From an uncultured Candidatus Saccharibacteria bacterium (GTDB taxonomy: Bacteria > Patescibacteriota > Saccharimonadia > CAILAD01 > GCA-016700035), in contig CALKUN010000109.1 of NCBI GenBank assembly GCA_937996675.1, forward strand, positions 1-7,378: a DNA stretch of 7,378 nt. The letters run 5' to 3'. This document shows, in pieces, positions 6,397 to 7,378 of the stretch. The notes beneath the pieces were generated by a model. That model did not search any database. It was not told the origin of the DNA and worked only from the letters and a program-made list of their open reading frames with translations. The position numbers and the translations under genes are program-made. Position 1 is the first letter of the stretch. Every line of letters starts with the position of its first letter.

Positions 6397-7071
6397 TTAT
6401 CGCCGACGCCCTCCTGCACCATAGCGTCCGATCGCCCCGTTGCCAGCATACGGCGACGACGTGTAGATGCCGCCGTAGTAGCCGCCGCTTCCAGCATCCC
6501 AGCCCCGAGCTGGCTGCGCAAAATACTGGAGCGCCGCCTGTGGCTGATCCTGAATGCTCAATCTCTGATCGGGTGTCAATTCATGGTCGCGAGCTGACTT
6601 TAGCCAAGACCGTACTGCTTCTTCGCGACGCTGAAAATCGGCTAGCAACGCCTCGCTGTTGATGCCACGCTTCCGCGTCGCCCCGAGGAACGTGAGCTCG
6701 CTGTTGGCCCAGCAGATCGTGTCGCTCCAGATCGTCAGCGGCACGTTGAATCTCTGCCCTAGGTACTCGTTGACCTGGGCGGCGCCGATGCTCAGCCACG
6801 TCGCGATCGTCTGTGCAGAGTAGTCGAACTGCTGATCCTCGCCGATAGAGATGTTGAAGACGTCTTGCGCAGTGATGTACGGGCTCGTGATGAGCCCGAC
6901 CTTGACGTTCGCCGTCAGCTGCTGCCCAGACAATGTGAACCCGAGCGGCTGCGGACCTCTACACCACCACACCTGGCCGTAGCTTCCCGATTGCAGCTGC
7001 GGCGTCGTCGGCGCCGTGGCCTGAGGGATCGTATTCGGATTCGTGGGCATAGCATAAGGTGGCTTTGACAC
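6397..7071 (-). CDS. Phage head-tail connector-like protein (DUF1320/gp6-like)
   Basis: From GTG at 7071 the product has 224 residues. ATG at 7050 is the other candidate start, and neither has a clear Shine-Dalgarno. The frame is open further upstream, through a nuclease remnant, to a TTG at 7323. Residues about 1-45 are Pro/Thr/Gln-rich. The central part reads like head-tail adaptors: a segment beginning LITSPYITAQDVFNI, a helix with AAQVNEYLGQRFNVPLTIW (a variant of the family's 'dA...I.gYL..Ry.vPl' pattern), then WANSELTFLGATRKRG and a closing helix EEAVRSWLKSA. This matches DUF1320 (Mu gp36-like) and HK97 gp6-like proteins, which sit under the portal in the neck. The family call is from remembered patterns. 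The C-terminus (last 35 residues) is Gly/Tyr/Arg-rich and probably disordered. It lies three bases upstream of the homing endonuclease. Confidence 0.75.
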   Translation of the reverse strand: MSKPPYAMPTNPNTIPQATAPTTPQLQSGSYGQVWWCRGPQPLGFTLSGQQLTANVKVGLITSPYITAQDVFNISIGEDQQFDYSAQTIATWLSIGAAQVNEYLGQRFNVPLTIWSDTICWANSELTFLGATRKRGINSEALLADFQRREEAVRSWLKSARDHELTPDQRLSIQDQPQAALQYFAQPARGWDAGSGGYYGGIYTSSPYAGNGAIGRYGAGGRRR

Positions 7072-7110
7072 GGCGACGTCGATTTCTTGTTGACAGCGCT
7101 TGGCAGCTTC

Positions 7111-7227
7111 TTTTTGGAAGTTAAAAGCCTCGGGCTCATACTGAAAGCGAATGTTGCAGTAGGTGAAGAACACTGCCCATCTTGCTTCCAGCCGAGACCT
7201 GAAATGATAGTTATGTCTCCGTTTGAC
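7111..7227 (-). pseudogene. Truncated FRSRLEARW-type (PD-(D/E)XK-like) nuclease remnant
   Basis: This minus-strand frame encodes FRSRLEARWAVFF, a spacer, FQYEPEAFNF and then unrelated sequence. The two blocks, in this order and spacing, are typical of a small phage nuclease family, where they are followed by a YLPDF motif and then an EVK motif. Both of those are missing here: after YEPEAFNFQ the frame runs directly into the connector-like protein. No ATG or GTG precedes the domain in frame, only TTG at 7323 or CTG codons that lie inside the preceding gene. It is best read as the 5' remnant of a lost homing-type gene. It could instead have become an N-terminal extension of the connector protein. 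Confidence 0.6.
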
Positions 7228-7378
7228 AGTACACGAAGGGAGCTCTAACAGAGTCCATGTGGAAGGCGGCGGCCTCCAATGCGATACGGACGCGCTCTTG
7301 CGGTGATTGTCCGGCTGTCGCAAATAGGGCGCCTTCTGCCGTCAGCATGCCGCAGCCCACCGACATGTAGCCCGTTAT
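7211..7378 (-). CDS. C-terminus of a probable HslV/proteasome-like Ntn hydrolase (partial)
   Basis: From the right window edge a minus-strand frame runs 55 codons to a TAA at 7211-7213. The segment GYMSVGCGMLTAEGAL followed by SPQERVRIALEAAAFH and then VRAPFVYC resembles the C-terminal part of HslV and proteasome beta-type subunits: a glycine-rich 'vGsG...A.gAl' turn, a helix 'a..rv..Ale.Aa', then a closing strand. The catalytic N-terminal Thr or Ser lies outside the window and cannot be checked. In a phage structural block such a protein might act as a maturation or scaffold protease, but that is inference. The long frame starting at TTG 7323 overlaps this gene out of frame, and its first 30 or so residues are therefore not believed. 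Confidence 0.6.
   Translation of the reverse strand: MTGYMSVGCGMLTAEGALFATAGQSPQERVRIALEAAAFHMDSVRAPFVYCQTET

Noticed and set aside
7214..7323. Frame opening with TTG at 7323, giving a 308-residue protein that includes the connector
   Set aside because: The first 30 or so residues lie out of frame over the convincing Ntn-hydrolase C-terminus and look like shadow sequence (many Pro/Ser/His). The start is a TTG without a ribosome binding site.
1..7378. tRNA genes, CRISPR array, IS termini or attachment-site repeats
   Set aside because: Scanned by eye on both strands. No cloverleaf with a GTTCRA arm, no regularly spaced direct repeats and no transposase motif were found.

Overview
The window reads as part of a bacteriophage, prophage or phage-like mobile element from a fairly GC-rich background. 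The evidence is a run of minus-strand genes that look like virion structural genes (a connector-like protein and a possible tail-completion protein), mixed with homing-type nucleases. Facing them is a plus-strand operon whose main product is a large DNA methyltransferase-helicase fusion. No rRNA, tRNA, CRISPR array or insertion sequence was seen. The host cannot be named from the sequence.

Left part (1-4530, plus strand): the 3' end of an unidentified gene (1-105), an unidentified 328-residue protein (102-1088) and a 1149-residue protein (1081-4530) overlap one another end to start, so they are probably one translationally coupled operon. The large protein carries a DUF6094-type adenine methyltransferase-like domain (DPCAGEG and NPPY motifs) followed by a complete SNF2-like helicase (Walker A, DEFH box, LTGS, and a motif VI related to the SNF2 RIGQ element). 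It is the most interesting object here: a single-chain modification/translocase protein of the general kind used in phage anti-restriction, defence or replication of mobile elements. Its actual job is not shown by the sequence.

Middle (4531-4977): a short intergenic gap holds a near-consensus sigma70-type promoter (TTGACA, 17-base spacer, AATACT) and a strong ribosome binding site in front of a small unknown gene of 114 residues. That gene converges on, and overlaps by 41 bases, the last gene of the minus-strand block.

Right part (4937-7378, minus strand, read right to left): the C-terminus of a probable HslV/proteasome-like Ntn hydrolase (7211-7378); a remnant of an FRSRLEARW-type nuclease domain (about 7111-7227) that has lost its PDF and EVK catalytic parts and runs in frame into the next gene; a connector-like protein resembling DUF1320/gp6 head-tail adaptors (6397-7071); a free-standing GIY-YIG homing endonuclease with NUMOD3-like repeats and a C-terminal helix-turn-helix (5725-6393); and a proline-rich protein with a possible tail-terminator-like C-terminal domain (4937-5725). 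Gene junctions are very tight (3 bases, then a one-base TAATG overlap), as expected of a phage structural operon that has been entered by a homing endonuclease.
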